Position numbers and translations under genes: made by a program. 34,546 bases of DNA from Leptospirales bacterium (lineage in GTDB: Bacteria; Spirochaetota; Leptospiria; Leptospirales; Leptonemataceae): positions 1-34,546 of the forward strand of contig JAEUSB010000011.1 in assembly GCA_016788865.1 (NCBI GenBank). Direction: 5' to 3'. Shown piece after piece: positions 7,985 to 15,400 of the stretch. The notes below the pieces were generated by a model. The model saw only the letters and a list, made by a program, of their open reading frames with translations, was not told the DNA's origin and ran no database searches. Position 1 is the first letter of the stretch. Every line of letters starts with the position of its first letter.

Positions 7985-9376
7985 ATGATGCGATCCCTGT
8001 ATTCCGGCGTTTCAGGATTAAAAAACCATCAAACGCGAATGGATGTAATTGGTAACAACGTTTCTAACGTTAACACACACGGCTTCAAGACCGAGCGTGT
8101 AACGTTCATGGACATGATCTCGCAGGAGATTACCGGCGCCGCCGAACCTCGAGAAAATATTGGTGGGATAAACCCGCAACAGGTTGGGTTGGGCATGATG
8201 ATCGCGTCTATCGATAAGATCATGACACAGGGAGCGCTGCAAACAACCGGTAAGAACACCGACGTTGCGATCTCCGGGGAAGGTTTCTTCATTGTGCGCG
8301 ACGGTGGTAAGCAATACTATTCTCGCGCGGGTATCTTCAGCCTGGATAAAGACGGAAACTACGTTCATCCAGGAACGGGGCTTCGCGTTCAAGGCTGGAA
8401 TGCGCGCACAGATCGCGATGGAAATTCTTCTATTAACTCTGCTGCAGGTGTAGAGGACATCAAAATCCCTCTCTATCAGAAGAAACCAGCCAAAGCTACA
8501 AGCGAAGTAGTCTTTGAATCTAACCTGAACCAGTCTGTGCAAGCAGTTCCGGCTGATGCAACAGAAGAGCAAATTCAGCAATTCCTTGCCGGTCCAATCG
8601 AAACTCGTCGTGGGCACGTGGCAACCGCCAACGTTTATGACGAGCAAGGAAACAAACGAGAAGTTCGTCTCGAGTTCCTCAAATCTGCAGATAACCGTTG
8701 GAACGTCCGGGTGAATATGGAGAATGCTTCCAATCTGAGCGTGAATGTTGTTGGTCCAGGCGGACAGGACACGTCAGTTGGTGGAAACAACAACTTTGAA
8801 CTGGGCTTTAGTCCCGACGGAAAGATTTCTTCCGTTTCCGATGGCGTCGATACGCTCAATGCGGGAAAACTCAACGTTAACGTTAGTTTCCGAATTCCAG
8901 GAAACCCGGCTATTCAAACTTTCGAATTGAACATGGGTGAAGCAGGAGCAGTGAAAGGTGTAACACAATTCGCAAGCTCATTTACAACGCATGCGAAAGA
9001 GCAGGACGGATATCCAATGGGCTATCTCGAATCGTTCAGCATTGACAACACCGGAACAGTTGTAGGAACCTATACAAACGGTGTAAAAGAACCACTTGCC
9101 AAAGTGGCGATTGCAACCTTCACCAACCCATCCGGATTGACCAAAGAGGGCGAAACCAAATTCAGCGCCTCCATGAACTCGGGTGATGCAAGCATTGGCG
9201 AAGCCGGTGTGGGTGGACGTGGCAAGATGTTTGCTGGCGTTCTTGAAATGTCAAACGTCGATCTGTCAGATCAGTTCACGGACATGATTGTAACGCAGCG
9301 TGGTTTCCAGGCTAACTCCAGAACTATCACTACAAGTGATCAGATGATTCAGGAAGTTCTTGGATTGAAACGTTAA
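7985..9376 (+). CDS. flgE: Flagellar hook protein FlgE
   Basis: 463 residues. The N-terminal rod-hook motif [20 protein letters not shown] with [14 protein letters not shown], the [11 protein letters not shown] string near residue 97, and the C-terminal [16 protein letters not shown]...QEVLGLKR helix are those of FlgE. It is the structural subunit of the extracellular or periplasmic hook. The protein contains no cysteine at all: at residue 179, in FESNLN, a Ser stands where I recall treponemal hooks carry the Cys of the lysinoalanine cross-link (CNLD). Lys166 and Lys167, near the partner lysine, are kept. An AAGGA lies 11 nt before the ATG, and a weak -10-like TATAAA lies at 7955-7960. Confidence 0.96.
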   Translation: MMRSLYSGVSGLKNHQTRMDVIGNNVSNVNTHGFKTERVTFMDMISQEITGAAEPRENIGGINPQQVGLGMMIASIDKIMTQGALQTTGKNTDVAISGEGFFIVRDGGKQYYSRAGIFSLDKDGNYVHPGTGLRVQGWNARTDRDGNSSINSAAGVEDIKIPLYQKKPAKATSEVVFESNLNQSVQAVPADATEEQIQQFLAGPIETRRGHVATANVYDEQGNKREVRLEFLKSADNRWNVRVNMENASNLSVNVVGPGGQDTSVGGNNNFELGFSPDGKISSVSDGVDTLNAGKLNVNVSFRIPGNPAIQTFELNMGEAGAVKGVTQFASSFTTHAKEQDGYPMGYLESFSIDNTGTVVGTYTNGVKEPLAKVAIATFTNPSGLTKEGETKFSASMNSGDASIGEAGVGGRGKMFAGVLEMSNVDLSDQFTDMIVTQRGFQANSRTITTSDQMIQEVLGLKR

Positions 9377-9377
9377 T

Positions 9378-9484
9378 CGCTCTAGTGGCCCCCGCGTAAG
9401 TCCTTGACCGGAGTTGCGCGGCCGGCCTGCCCCTCGCTCGCCGTTGCGACGCTCGGGCCGTTCGTAACCGACTCACTGCACGGC
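9378..9484 (+). repeat. Left arm of inverted repeat
   Basis: Conserved blocks are GGCCCCCGC at 9387-9395, GGCCTGCCCCTCG at 9424-9436, CTCGGGCCGTTCG at 9452-9464 and CTCACTGCACGGC at 9472-9484. Start-to-start distances are 37, 28 and 20 nt. The arm begins immediately after the flgE stop codon. Confidence 0.7.
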
Positions 9485-9518
9485 CGGCCCGCGGCACCTC
9501 CGGAATTCTCAGCGCGGG

Positions 9519-9700
9519 GACTTATCGCGAAGGGGATTCTGAATCACCCTCGCGAGCGACGAGTTCTCGCCGATTTATCCCAGAAAGTCTGCACTGTATC
9601 AGGAGCCGATACGACAAGGCCAGCGTGGATTTATCCGGCGCGCCAGCCCGACCCGCAGAAATTCAGAACCCGGTGGCGACAAGACCCGCGCAGATTTATC
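9519..9700 (+). repeat. Four spaced GATTTATC-type repeats
   Basis: GACTTATC 9519-9526 and GATTTATC at 9572-9579, 9628-9635 and 9693-9700, spaced 53, 56 and 65 nt. The last two are embedded in longer matching units, CGACAAGGCCAGCGTG and CGACAAGACCCGCGCA, each directly followed by GATTTATC. The second has a diverged CGACGAGTTCTCGCC version. Confidence 0.55.
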
Positions 9701-9717
9701 GTGAAGTCGGGTGGCGA

Positions 9718-9825
9718 GCCGTGCAGAGAGCTGGATGCGAACGGCCCGAGGCCCGGAACACCGCGCCGAGGGGCAGGCCGCCACCCAGACTTCACGCAAC
9801 AACTCATGCGGGGGCCGCCGGAGCG
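9718..9825 (-). repeat. Right arm of inverted repeat
   Basis: Read on the minus strand, the blocks are GGCCCCCGC (9816-9808), GGCCTGCCCCTCG (9779-9767), CTCGGGCCGTTCG (9750-9738) and CTCTCTGCACGGC (9730-9718). Distances are 37, 29 and 20 nt, the same as the left arm apart from one base. The arm begins immediately after the stop of the convergent gene. Confidence 0.7.
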
Positions 9826-10374
9826 TCACAATTTCAATAGTTTTCCGAGGTCATCCTCGTGTTCTTTGACCAGTCGTTTCCAATCCTCGTTGAATGTACT
9901 CAGAAGGTTTGAGAAGGCTTGTTTATCGTAAGAGCCTGGAAGGAAAGCTTCCATGCTCATGTCGCCTTCTGAGTCGCGATAGAATCTAGCAGCAATGGCA
10001 TCTGCGTTTAGCTGGTTGATTGTCTTGAGCATCTCAGCTTCCTGCTTCTTACCCTCTTCCGTAGCCAGGCGATAGAATGAAATCAGGAACCCGCCGGACT
10101 TTGGTTGGATGTGGAGATCAGGGACTGTCTGTTTGGTTTTACAGGTTAGCGAGAGCCTGCCTTCTTCAGACTTCTTCTTTTCGCACTTATATCCCAGGAA
10201 TGTCAGGTGGGTGTTAATATTTTCCAGATCGTTTTCAGGTTCTGCTCTAAGCGAGCTCGCAGGAGCAGCGAAGATTGCGAGCAATAAGGTCGCGACGGCA
10301 ATTGAAAATCCCGCTGTGCGGCACAGGCGAATGTTTTCGATGTTTGGCGCGGCATGCGATTTTGAACTCTTCAT
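9826..10374 (-). CDS. YbjN-domain exported protein
   Basis: 182 residues from the ATG at 10374, preceded by CAGGAGAATGTA; the same frame stays open further upstream inside the next gene but without such a site. After a 25-residue polar leader comes a hydrophobic segment (GFSIAVATLLLAIFAAP) and a likely signal cleavage near LRAEP. The mature part resembles the YbjN/sensory-regulator-like fold (PF10722): INTHLTFLGYKCEKK, a beta-rich middle, then TINQLNADAIAARFYRDSEGDMSMEAFLPG, where the family has 'lN.lN......f..d.dG.l.l'. Function is unknown. It is the last gene of a four-gene minus-strand operon and ends at the edge of the inverted-repeat island. Confidence 0.7.
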   Translation of the reverse strand: MKSSKSHAAPNIENIRLCRTAGFSIAVATLLLAIFAAPASSLRAEPENDLENINTHLTFLGYKCEKKKSEEGRLSLTCKTKQTVPDLHIQPKSGGFLISFYRLATEEGKKQEAEMLKTINQLNADAIAARFYRDSEGDMSMEAFLPGSYDKQAFSNLLSTFNEDWKRLVKEHEDDLGKLLKL

Positions 10375-10391
10375 TACATTCTCCTGAGAAT

Positions 10392-10664
10392 TCAGTATGG
10401 ATGTTTCTGCAAGCAATTGGAGTGGCATTCTTCGGAAATCGATGTGCACAGCAGTACGCCATAGTTTACCGTCTCGGCACGGCAAGAATTGGTCGAAGGG
10501 CATTGTGCATTGGAAACAGCTTCGCGCAGCAACAGGCACTCGTTGAAGTTCTTGTTGCAGCGGCTGTCGCATTCGCTGTTGGAAAGGCATCCCAGACCTG
10601 CCATTGCAGTCACCAGGATGACCGAAAGAACCCGGAGCGGAAATCTGCCTACCCGTCGACGCAT
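10392..10664 (-). CDS. Small cysteine-rich exported protein, probable lipoprotein
   Basis: 90 residues. The ATG at 10664 overlaps the mtnB stop as TGATG, a strong sign of a real coupled gene. An Arg-rich N-terminus (MRRRVGRFPLR) leads into a hydrophobic core ending AMAGLGC, with Cys26 as the likely lipidated residue under the relaxed spirochaetal lipobox. The 64-residue mature part has seven further Cys in CDSRCNKNFNEC, QC, SC, LLC and CHSNC contexts, suggesting several disulphides outside the cytoplasm. I do not recognise a family. It is 17 nt upstream of the YbjN-like gene. Confidence 0.7.
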   Translation of the reverse strand: MRRRVGRFPLRVLSVILVTAMAGLGCLSNSECDSRCNKNFNECLLLREAVSNAQCPSTNSCRAETVNYGVLLCTSISEECHSNCLQKHPY

Positions 10665-11374
10665 CAAATTCCCATTGGATGCATTTCTTTAGTCACTTTG
10701 TTCTGGCGCATCTTCACAAGTATTTCGCAGAGGAAGTCAACGCACTCGGCCTGCGTTTTGGCCTGAACTTCATTCTTGCCCCAGACATAGATTCCATGAT
10801 TCCGAACGGCAACCGCGCAAGTGCGGGGATATTTCTCGATGGCGCGACGGAGCGAATCGGTGAGGTCGCGTTCACGAGCTGTGTTGTCCACAACCGGAAG
10901 TTCAAAGACGTCGTGATACCCGTGTCCCGCCAGACCCTTGAGCATTTCCAGTTCCGTTATTTCAAGAACAGAAAGTCCCGGCTCAATGCGTTTGGCATAC
11001 ATGGTGGCGAGAACAACATTGGGCGAGTGCGAATGAATGACCGCGCCAGCGTCTCTTAGCTCATAGGCGCTCATGAAAAGTGGGGCGCATTCAGTAAGTT
11101 TGAGGGTTTCATTCTTGGGCCCACGGGTAATGTTGCCTTTAATATCCAGCTCAAAGATATCAGATGGGCTAATCTTTTCTTTCTCCACACCGCTTGGCGC
11201 CATGAAGATTGTCTCTCCGCGCCGAATGGAAACTCCGCCACCGGTTCCGCTTACCCAACCGAGCGTGTAGAGGTTCCGGCAGATTTCGCAAATTGTCTCA
11301 CGCACTTCGCGATCATTGACAGTCGAGGAAGTCGGGTTTGCGGTTACGGGTTCCATCTTGAAGCCAATCGTCAT
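10664..11374 (-). CDS. mtnB: Methylthioribulose-1-phosphate dehydratase
   Basis: 236 residues from the ATG at 11374, chosen because the class II aldolase fold begins about 20 residues later; longer in-frame starts would add unrelated sequence. MtnB dehydrates methylthioribulose-1-P in the methionine salvage pathway and uses a divalent metal. Motifs are LGWVSGTGGGVSIR (residues 38-51), IFMAPSGVEKE, the catalytic CAPLFMSAYELRDAGAVIHSHS with metal His114 and His116, and VRNHGIYVWG supplying the third His. The Cys-x-Pro-Leu-Phe-Met string separates MtnB from fuculose aldolases and RhaD. No other salvage genes are nearby. It sits 59 nt after the TPR gene and overlaps the Cys-rich gene. Confidence 0.9.
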   Translation of the reverse strand: MTIGFKMEPVTANPTSSTVNDREVRETICEICRNLYTLGWVSGTGGGVSIRRGETIFMAPSGVEKEKISPSDIFELDIKGNITRGPKNETLKLTECAPLFMSAYELRDAGAVIHSHSPNVVLATMYAKRIEPGLSVLEITELEMLKGLAGHGYHDVFELPVVDNTARERDLTDSLRRAIEKYPRTCAVAVRNHGIYVWGKNEVQAKTQAECVDFLCEILVKMRQNKVTKEMHPMGI

Positions 11375-11433
11375 TTTCTCTTTTTCTCCTGCAAGTAACC
11401 AATAGAATTCGCAATCATTTGACGGCTCATTTA

Positions 11434-12324
11434 TCAGAAGTTCGTCTGAAAAACAATCCCAGAGTTTTTTTCTACAAAGTCCAGATTGAAGAAACGTTCC
11501 CGAATTTCCTGGTGAAACTTTCGTTCCTGGTAGTTGTTGTATCTTTGTGCAGAGGCTACAGCGCCGGTGATGTTGACAAGATAAAATCCCAGGCACAGGA
11601 TCCCGGTAACGATTGAACCCGCATGATTTGATTTTGCCTTTGTTTCCAGGTGATTCATGTACGCCGCAGAGCCGCAGAGCACAGATGTGAAAGCAAACGA
11701 GGAAATACCGTCGGCCACATGTCCTGAATATATCTGACCGCTTCCCGGAACGATTGCAGAAAGACCCGCAGCCAGAATCGGGCTCTTGCGGGGGACCTGA
11801 TCAAACTTCTCCAATTCCGTTAGTGTTGCGGCGCTGGCGCGGCGGACAGTTTCGTCTTCGGTTTCACGTTGGAGTCGTTCAAAATATTTCTTTGCTACCT
11901 CAAAATCCCCGTCTTCTAGATACAGTGTTCCGCCAAGCAGGCGGGTGAGATCTTTCTCCCGTGGAGTTGCTGCTGAATCGAGTAGGTTTCCCTGATCGAG
12001 CAGGAAGCGACTTCGAAAGCCGCCCCTGAGTGCAGCAAACATTCGCAAATAGCTGCGCGAAAAATCAGACCCCTCCAGGGGCTTCAAACTATCGCGAAAC
12101 CGATTCTCGCGCATCAGGCTAAGCCCTGACTTGGCTGGAAAGATTGGATTGGCAGGTTGCGCTTCGCTGGCTCTGTCGTATTCAATTCGAGCCAGCGAAA
12201 ACTGCCTGGCCTTGTAATAGGAATCGCCCAATTGTTCGTGACTTTTTTCTCCATGAAGGAGAATAGGGAGGAGCATGGTTAGAATCAGTGCACTCGTCCT
12301 TGCTGCTGCCCTTGCCTTGCCCAT
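11434..12324 (-). CDS. TPR-containing protein with C-terminal hydrophobic segments
   Basis: About 296 residues if started at the ATG at 12324, which yields a good signal peptide or anchor (MGKARAAARTSALILTMLLP). A later ATG at 12276 would leave almost no signal. Residues about 28-170 contain TPR-like helices: HEQLGDSYYKARQFSLARIE, and LGGTLYLEDGDFEVAKKYFE. The C-terminal third has hydrophobic segments beginning SPILAAGLSAIVPGSGQIYS, a motif seen in DUF5683-like membrane proteins that are often encoded beside yidD, as here. Function is unknown. Its 5' end overlaps the start of the opposite-strand yidD-like gene, so the exact start is uncertain. Confidence 0.75.
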   Translation of the reverse strand: MGKARAAARTSALILTMLLPILLHGEKSHEQLGDSYYKARQFSLARIEYDRASEAQPANPIFPAKSGLSLMRENRFRDSLKPLEGSDFSRSYLRMFAALRGGFRSRFLLDQGNLLDSAATPREKDLTRLLGGTLYLEDGDFEVAKKYFERLQRETEDETVRRASAATLTELEKFDQVPRKSPILAAGLSAIVPGSGQIYSGHVADGISSFAFTSVLCGSAAYMNHLETKAKSNHAGSIVTGILCLGFYLVNITGAVASAQRYNNYQERKFHQEIRERFFNLDFVEKNSGIVFQTNF

Positions 12325-12676
12325 TGGATGCAATTCAGGCCAGCCAACCGCTGGAGGCGAGGAAAATCCTTCGATCCTGTGGAGCCCGGCGCTAAAGCTA
12401 CTTGAAAAACATCGCCACGAATACACCCACTATGATGGGCCGCGCTGCCCCATGTACCCGTCCTGTTCTGCCTACGCAGAGACTGCAATTCGCAGACACT
12501 CTGTTCTGGGATTGATGATGTTCGCAAATCGCTTGTTTTTTGCGGAAAGTGGGAATCTAAACGAGAAGTATCTGCTGGCCCCCAAGCGACTGTCGGGTGA
12601 GGCTCGGTATTACAATCCTGTCTCTGATGATCTACCATTTGGTTCACGGCCTTCTCTCCTGCGTGAAGACTTTTAA
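12275..12676 (+). CDS. YidD-domain protein with a lipoprotein signal
   Basis: 133 residues, preceded by a strong ribosome site (AGGGAGGAGC next to the ATG). Residues 40-102 carry the YidD (PF01809) core: HYDGPRCPMYPSCSAYAETA, HSVLGLMMFANRL. YidD is normally a small cytoplasmic-face membrane protein that helps YidC/Sec membrane insertion. Here it has a front extension, MVRISALVLAAALALPIGC, that looks like a spirochaetal lipoprotein signal with Cys19 lipidated; that would put the domain outside the cytoplasm. The C-terminus is also longer than the usual about 85-residue protein. Domain call sure; gene role uncertain. Confidence 0.8.
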   Translation: MVRISALVLAAALALPIGCNSGQPTAGGEENPSILWSPALKLLEKHRHEYTHYDGPRCPMYPSCSAYAETAIRRHSVLGLMMFANRLFFAESGNLNEKYLLAPKRLSGEARYYNPVSDDLPFGSRPSLLREDF

Positions 12677-12717
12677 GAGATCTTTTGCCCGGCTGACGTC
12701 GCTATGGGACAGCCCAA

Positions 12718-13467
12718 CTACCGCCTGCCCGGGTCATGCGATTCACTGATTTTTCCAAACGAGAGCAGCGAAACGTATGCCAAAAACAGGAGCGGTGTCA
12801 GAATCAAAACGACTGCGAATTCATCGTTGAGGGATGTGGGCCGCTGGATTTGTTCAAGCACGTCGGCGAATAGTGTTCTTGGGCTGCGAACCACATCCCA
12901 GGTATTCCAGCGCAAAAATCGCCCCACGAAAATTCCAAGAGCTGCCAGCGGACAGGTGGCAACTACAAACATCCAGCCCCCGGCCCTGCCAAAGCGTTCC
13001 TGGAAAAGCAAGTGCATGATGCGCAAAGAAAGGAGCCCGCCCAGGAATCCGTTCCATGAAAAAGAAAAAAGCAGGATCGTATCAAACCAGAGCGGGATCC
13101 GTGGCCTTGCGCGAAGGTGAAGGAAATCCGTAATAATGTAAGGCGCGTTTGGGAAGAAGAGTAACCAGGCGATAGCAAGACCCATAAATAGAAGGCTCAG
13201 GTTTCTCGTGTGTCCGTAGATCAGATACATCAAGAATGCGAGGATTACCGGGATCATGGCCAGAAACAGGTTCCAGATTAGAAACAGATAGGAGGCCGAA
13301 AGGGAAAAGTGCAGTCGCATTACTACGAGTACAACGGAAAGCACGCAGGAGAGGCCCAGCAGCACAATCGCCCGGAAAAAGGGAAGGTGGTTCGTTTGCA
13401 TAAGGCAGGGTAGCGCGGCCATTTGTGGAAAATATGTGCCAATTGTGTGCTTTAGCTGAGCGAGCAT
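12718..13467 (-). CDS. DUF1361 integral membrane protein
   Basis: 249 residues with about seven hydrophobic helices. The DUF1361 signature is clear: WNLFLAMIPVILAFLMY, then WLLFFPNAPYIITDFLHL, WFDTILLFSFSWNGFLGGLLSL, and GIFVGRFLRWNTWDVV, which carry the family's invariant FPNAPY.ltDl.hL and GRfLRWNsWDv strings. The function of the family is unknown. An alternative start at Met22 (13404) would begin just before the first helix. It is divergent from the recJ-like gene, with 47 nt between the starts. Confidence 0.85.
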   Translation of the reverse strand: MLAQLKHTIGTYFPQMAALPCLMQTNHLPFFRAIVLLGLSCVLSVVLVVMRLHFSLSASYLFLIWNLFLAMIPVILAFLMYLIYGHTRNLSLLFMGLAIAWLLFFPNAPYIITDFLHLRARPRIPLWFDTILLFSFSWNGFLGGLLSLRIMHLLFQERFGRAGGWMFVVATCPLAALGIFVGRFLRWNTWDVVRSPRTLFADVLEQIQRPTSLNDEFAVVLILTPLLFLAYVSLLSFGKISESHDPGRR

Positions 13468-13514
13468 CCGACTTGACCTCAGATTCTGTCACATAGACAT
13501 AATACAATTCGACC

Positions 13515-15395
13515 ATGCTCAGGCTCCTCGCCCCACTCCTGGATCATCCAGACTACCGTCCTTCCAGACATCCTAACTACTTTGCAAGCTCCCTGCGCGC
13601 CCTGCGCTCGCCCCTCGAGCTGGTCGACCTGGAGCGCGGGATTGGGCTTCTGCGGGCTGTCATGGAGCAGAAGGGGCATATTCTGGTCCTCGGTGACCGC
13701 GACGTGGATGGCGTAAGTTCTGCCGCTCTGCTCGGGAATTTTTTGCGTGAGCAACATGTGAAACGCGGAGGGACCCTGGATCTGCGCGTTTCCGACCTGG
13801 GGGATGACTATGGTCTCTCCGGTGAACTCTTCCATTCCATTCTGGCCTCGCATGCAGACCTGGTCATCCTTCTCGACATGGGCTCCTCACATGGTCCTGA
13901 AATTGGGGAGCTGACTAAGGCCGGAAAGAAAGTCATTGTGCTCGACCATCATCAGCTGGGGAATCGAGTTCCAGATTTTGAAGACTGCGCGTTCATCAAT
14001 CCGCAACGCAACATCGATATTCATGAAAATGAAGGTAAGATTCCGACCGTAGGTCTTGCCTTCAAATTCTTGTTTGGTTATGCCCTTTCTTTCCTGGGAG
14101 AATGGGAAACTCAGACTGCCGTAGCGCTTGATACATTTGGTCTCAGTGGATTTGCTCTTTATCGTTGTGGCGCGTTAACCGGCATTGTTTCAGAGAAACC
14201 GGACGCCGCAAAGGAACTTGAGCCTCAGACAATTGCGTATCTAACTGCAGAGATTGCAAAGTTCCCGGCAGAAGACTCGGCGCGGATTCCTGTTGTCATT
14301 GGATCACTTCTTCTCTGCAGACTGGTTGAAATTCGACCCAGGCTGCTTGAGTTTCTCCTCTCGCTTGCGGATCTAGTATCGGTTGGAATGGTCACGGATA
14401 TGGTTCCCCTGGTCGGAGAGAACAGGTCGCTAGTCAGGCTCGGTCTCGGGCTCAGCAAGCATCGTAGTATGCGGGGCGTTCCGGGCTATCGTGCGTTAAT
14501 GCAGGAACTGGATCTGCCAGATGATCTGACGGGCAGAGACCTTGCCTGGACGCTTGGTCCAACGCTCAACGCCGCAGGGCGTATGGGAAATACAGCACTT
14601 GCAGTTCGACTTCTTACTTCAGAATCGCTGGAAGAAGCGCAGCAGTTGGCGGGTGAGCTGAAACAACTCAACAAGAAGCGCCAGGATCGCACCAAGCTAA
14701 ACGAGAAAATAATCGCAGCGCACTTTGAGGAGCATCCGGCGTTGCTTGAGAAATCCCTTATCTTCTGCTATCATCCGGACCTGGAGCCAGGCGTATCCGG
14801 AATTATGGCTACGCGCTTAATGGAACGCTACGGCAAACCGGTCGTGTATATCAATCAGGACGGAAAATGGGCCAAGGGATCGGCGCGGAGCGATGGTCGC
14901 AACATCCTGCCGCTCCTCGATCGCGCGCAGCATCTCTTCATTCAATTTGGCGGGCATCCAGAAGCGGCAGGATTTTCCATTGAGTACGACAAGATTCCCG
15001 AGCTTGAGTTGCTCCTGGTTGAAGCTGCAAGCACAATGGATCTTGCTCCTCCCGTTCGTGAACTCACAGAACACATCTCCCTCCAACCGCGGCAGATCAG
15101 TCGTGCATTGCTCGATGAATTAAAGCGAATGGAGCCATTTGGTCCAGGAAATCCTGAACCGGTTATTCGAATTCCCGGTGCAGAGATTCAAAAGCTGGAT
15201 TACACAAAGGACGGAAAACATGCGAAGTTTCGGGTTCGCGGCTGCGAATCCATTGAATTTGTGGCCTGGCGACAGGCGGACCAATTTCGCGCTTTAACAG
15301 ACCTTCGCGTAAACCTTTACGGAATGCTCGAGCGAAACCTCTGGGGCCGCAGAAACAAACTACAGTTTCGCGTGGACTGGATGAATCAGGACTGA
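13515..15395 (+). CDS. recJ: Single-stranded-DNA-specific 5'-3' exonuclease, RecJ-like
   Basis: 626 residues, close to the usual RecJ length although the N-terminal lead is short (the DHH domain starts by residue about 58). DHH metal-binding motifs are GDRDVDGVSSAALL (usual GDyDVDGvtst), LILLDMGSS and VLDHHQLGN, then AFINPQRN. The DHHA1 half has LGPTLNAAGRMGN and FGGHPEAAGFSI, the RecJ GGH.xAAG signature, followed by an OB-like segment and GPGNPEPVIRIPG. RecJ degrades ssDNA 5'-3' with Mn/Mg in recombinational and mismatch repair. No Shine-Dalgarno sequence is visible before the ATG. Confidence 0.88.
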   Translation: MLRLLAPLLDHPDYRPSRHPNYFASSLRALRSPLELVDLERGIGLLRAVMEQKGHILVLGDRDVDGVSSAALLGNFLREQHVKRGGTLDLRVSDLGDDYGLSGELFHSILASHADLVILLDMGSSHGPEIGELTKAGKKVIVLDHHQLGNRVPDFEDCAFINPQRNIDIHENEGKIPTVGLAFKFLFGYALSFLGEWETQTAVALDTFGLSGFALYRCGALTGIVSEKPDAAKELEPQTIAYLTAEIAKFPAEDSARIPVVIGSLLLCRLVEIRPRLLEFLLSLADLVSVGMVTDMVPLVGENRSLVRLGLGLSKHRSMRGVPGYRALMQELDLPDDLTGRDLAWTLGPTLNAAGRMGNTALAVRLLTSESLEEAQQLAGELKQLNKKRQDRTKLNEKIIAAHFEEHPALLEKSLIFCYHPDLEPGVSGIMATRLMERYGKPVVYINQDGKWAKGSARSDGRNILPLLDRAQHLFIQFGGHPEAAGFSIEYDKIPELELLLVEAASTMDLAPPVRELTEHISLQPRQISRALLDELKRMEPFGPGNPEPVIRIPGAEIQKLDYTKDGKHAKFRVRGCESIEFVAWRQADQFRALTDLRVNLYGMLERNLWGRRNKLQFRVDWMNQD

Positions 15396-15400
15396 TTGGC

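Larger units (their letters stand above)
9377..9825. repeat. GC-rich non-coding island with long imperfect inverted arms
   Basis: The 449 nt between the flgE stop and the stop of the convergent YbjN-like gene carry no believable gene. The two ends are inverted copies of one sequence. CGCTCTAGTGGCCCCCGC at 9378-9395 matches the reverse complement of 9808-9825 at 15 of 18 positions. Three further words, GGCCTGCCCCTCG, CTCGGGCCGTTCG and CTC(A/T)CTGCACGGC, recur in the same order and spacing in both arms. The centre holds four GATTTATC-type repeats. It looks like two head-to-head copies of a dispersed repeat or a large cruciform/structured 3' region. I found no transposase and no clear target duplication. 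Confidence 0.7.

Noticed and set aside
9519..9700. CRISPR-like array
   Set aside because: The repeats are only 8-24 nt, degenerate and unevenly spaced, with no cas genes.
9404..9931. Open frames on both strands through the GC-rich island
   Set aside because: No ribosome site, no family resemblance, Arg/Pro/Ala-heavy products typical of GC-rich non-coding DNA, and the arms are inverted copies of each other.
10374..10590. Longer N-terminus for the YbjN-like protein
   Set aside because: The extension lies antiparallel in frame over the coupled Cys-rich gene; the ATG at 10374 has the good ribosome site and gives a plausible signal peptide.
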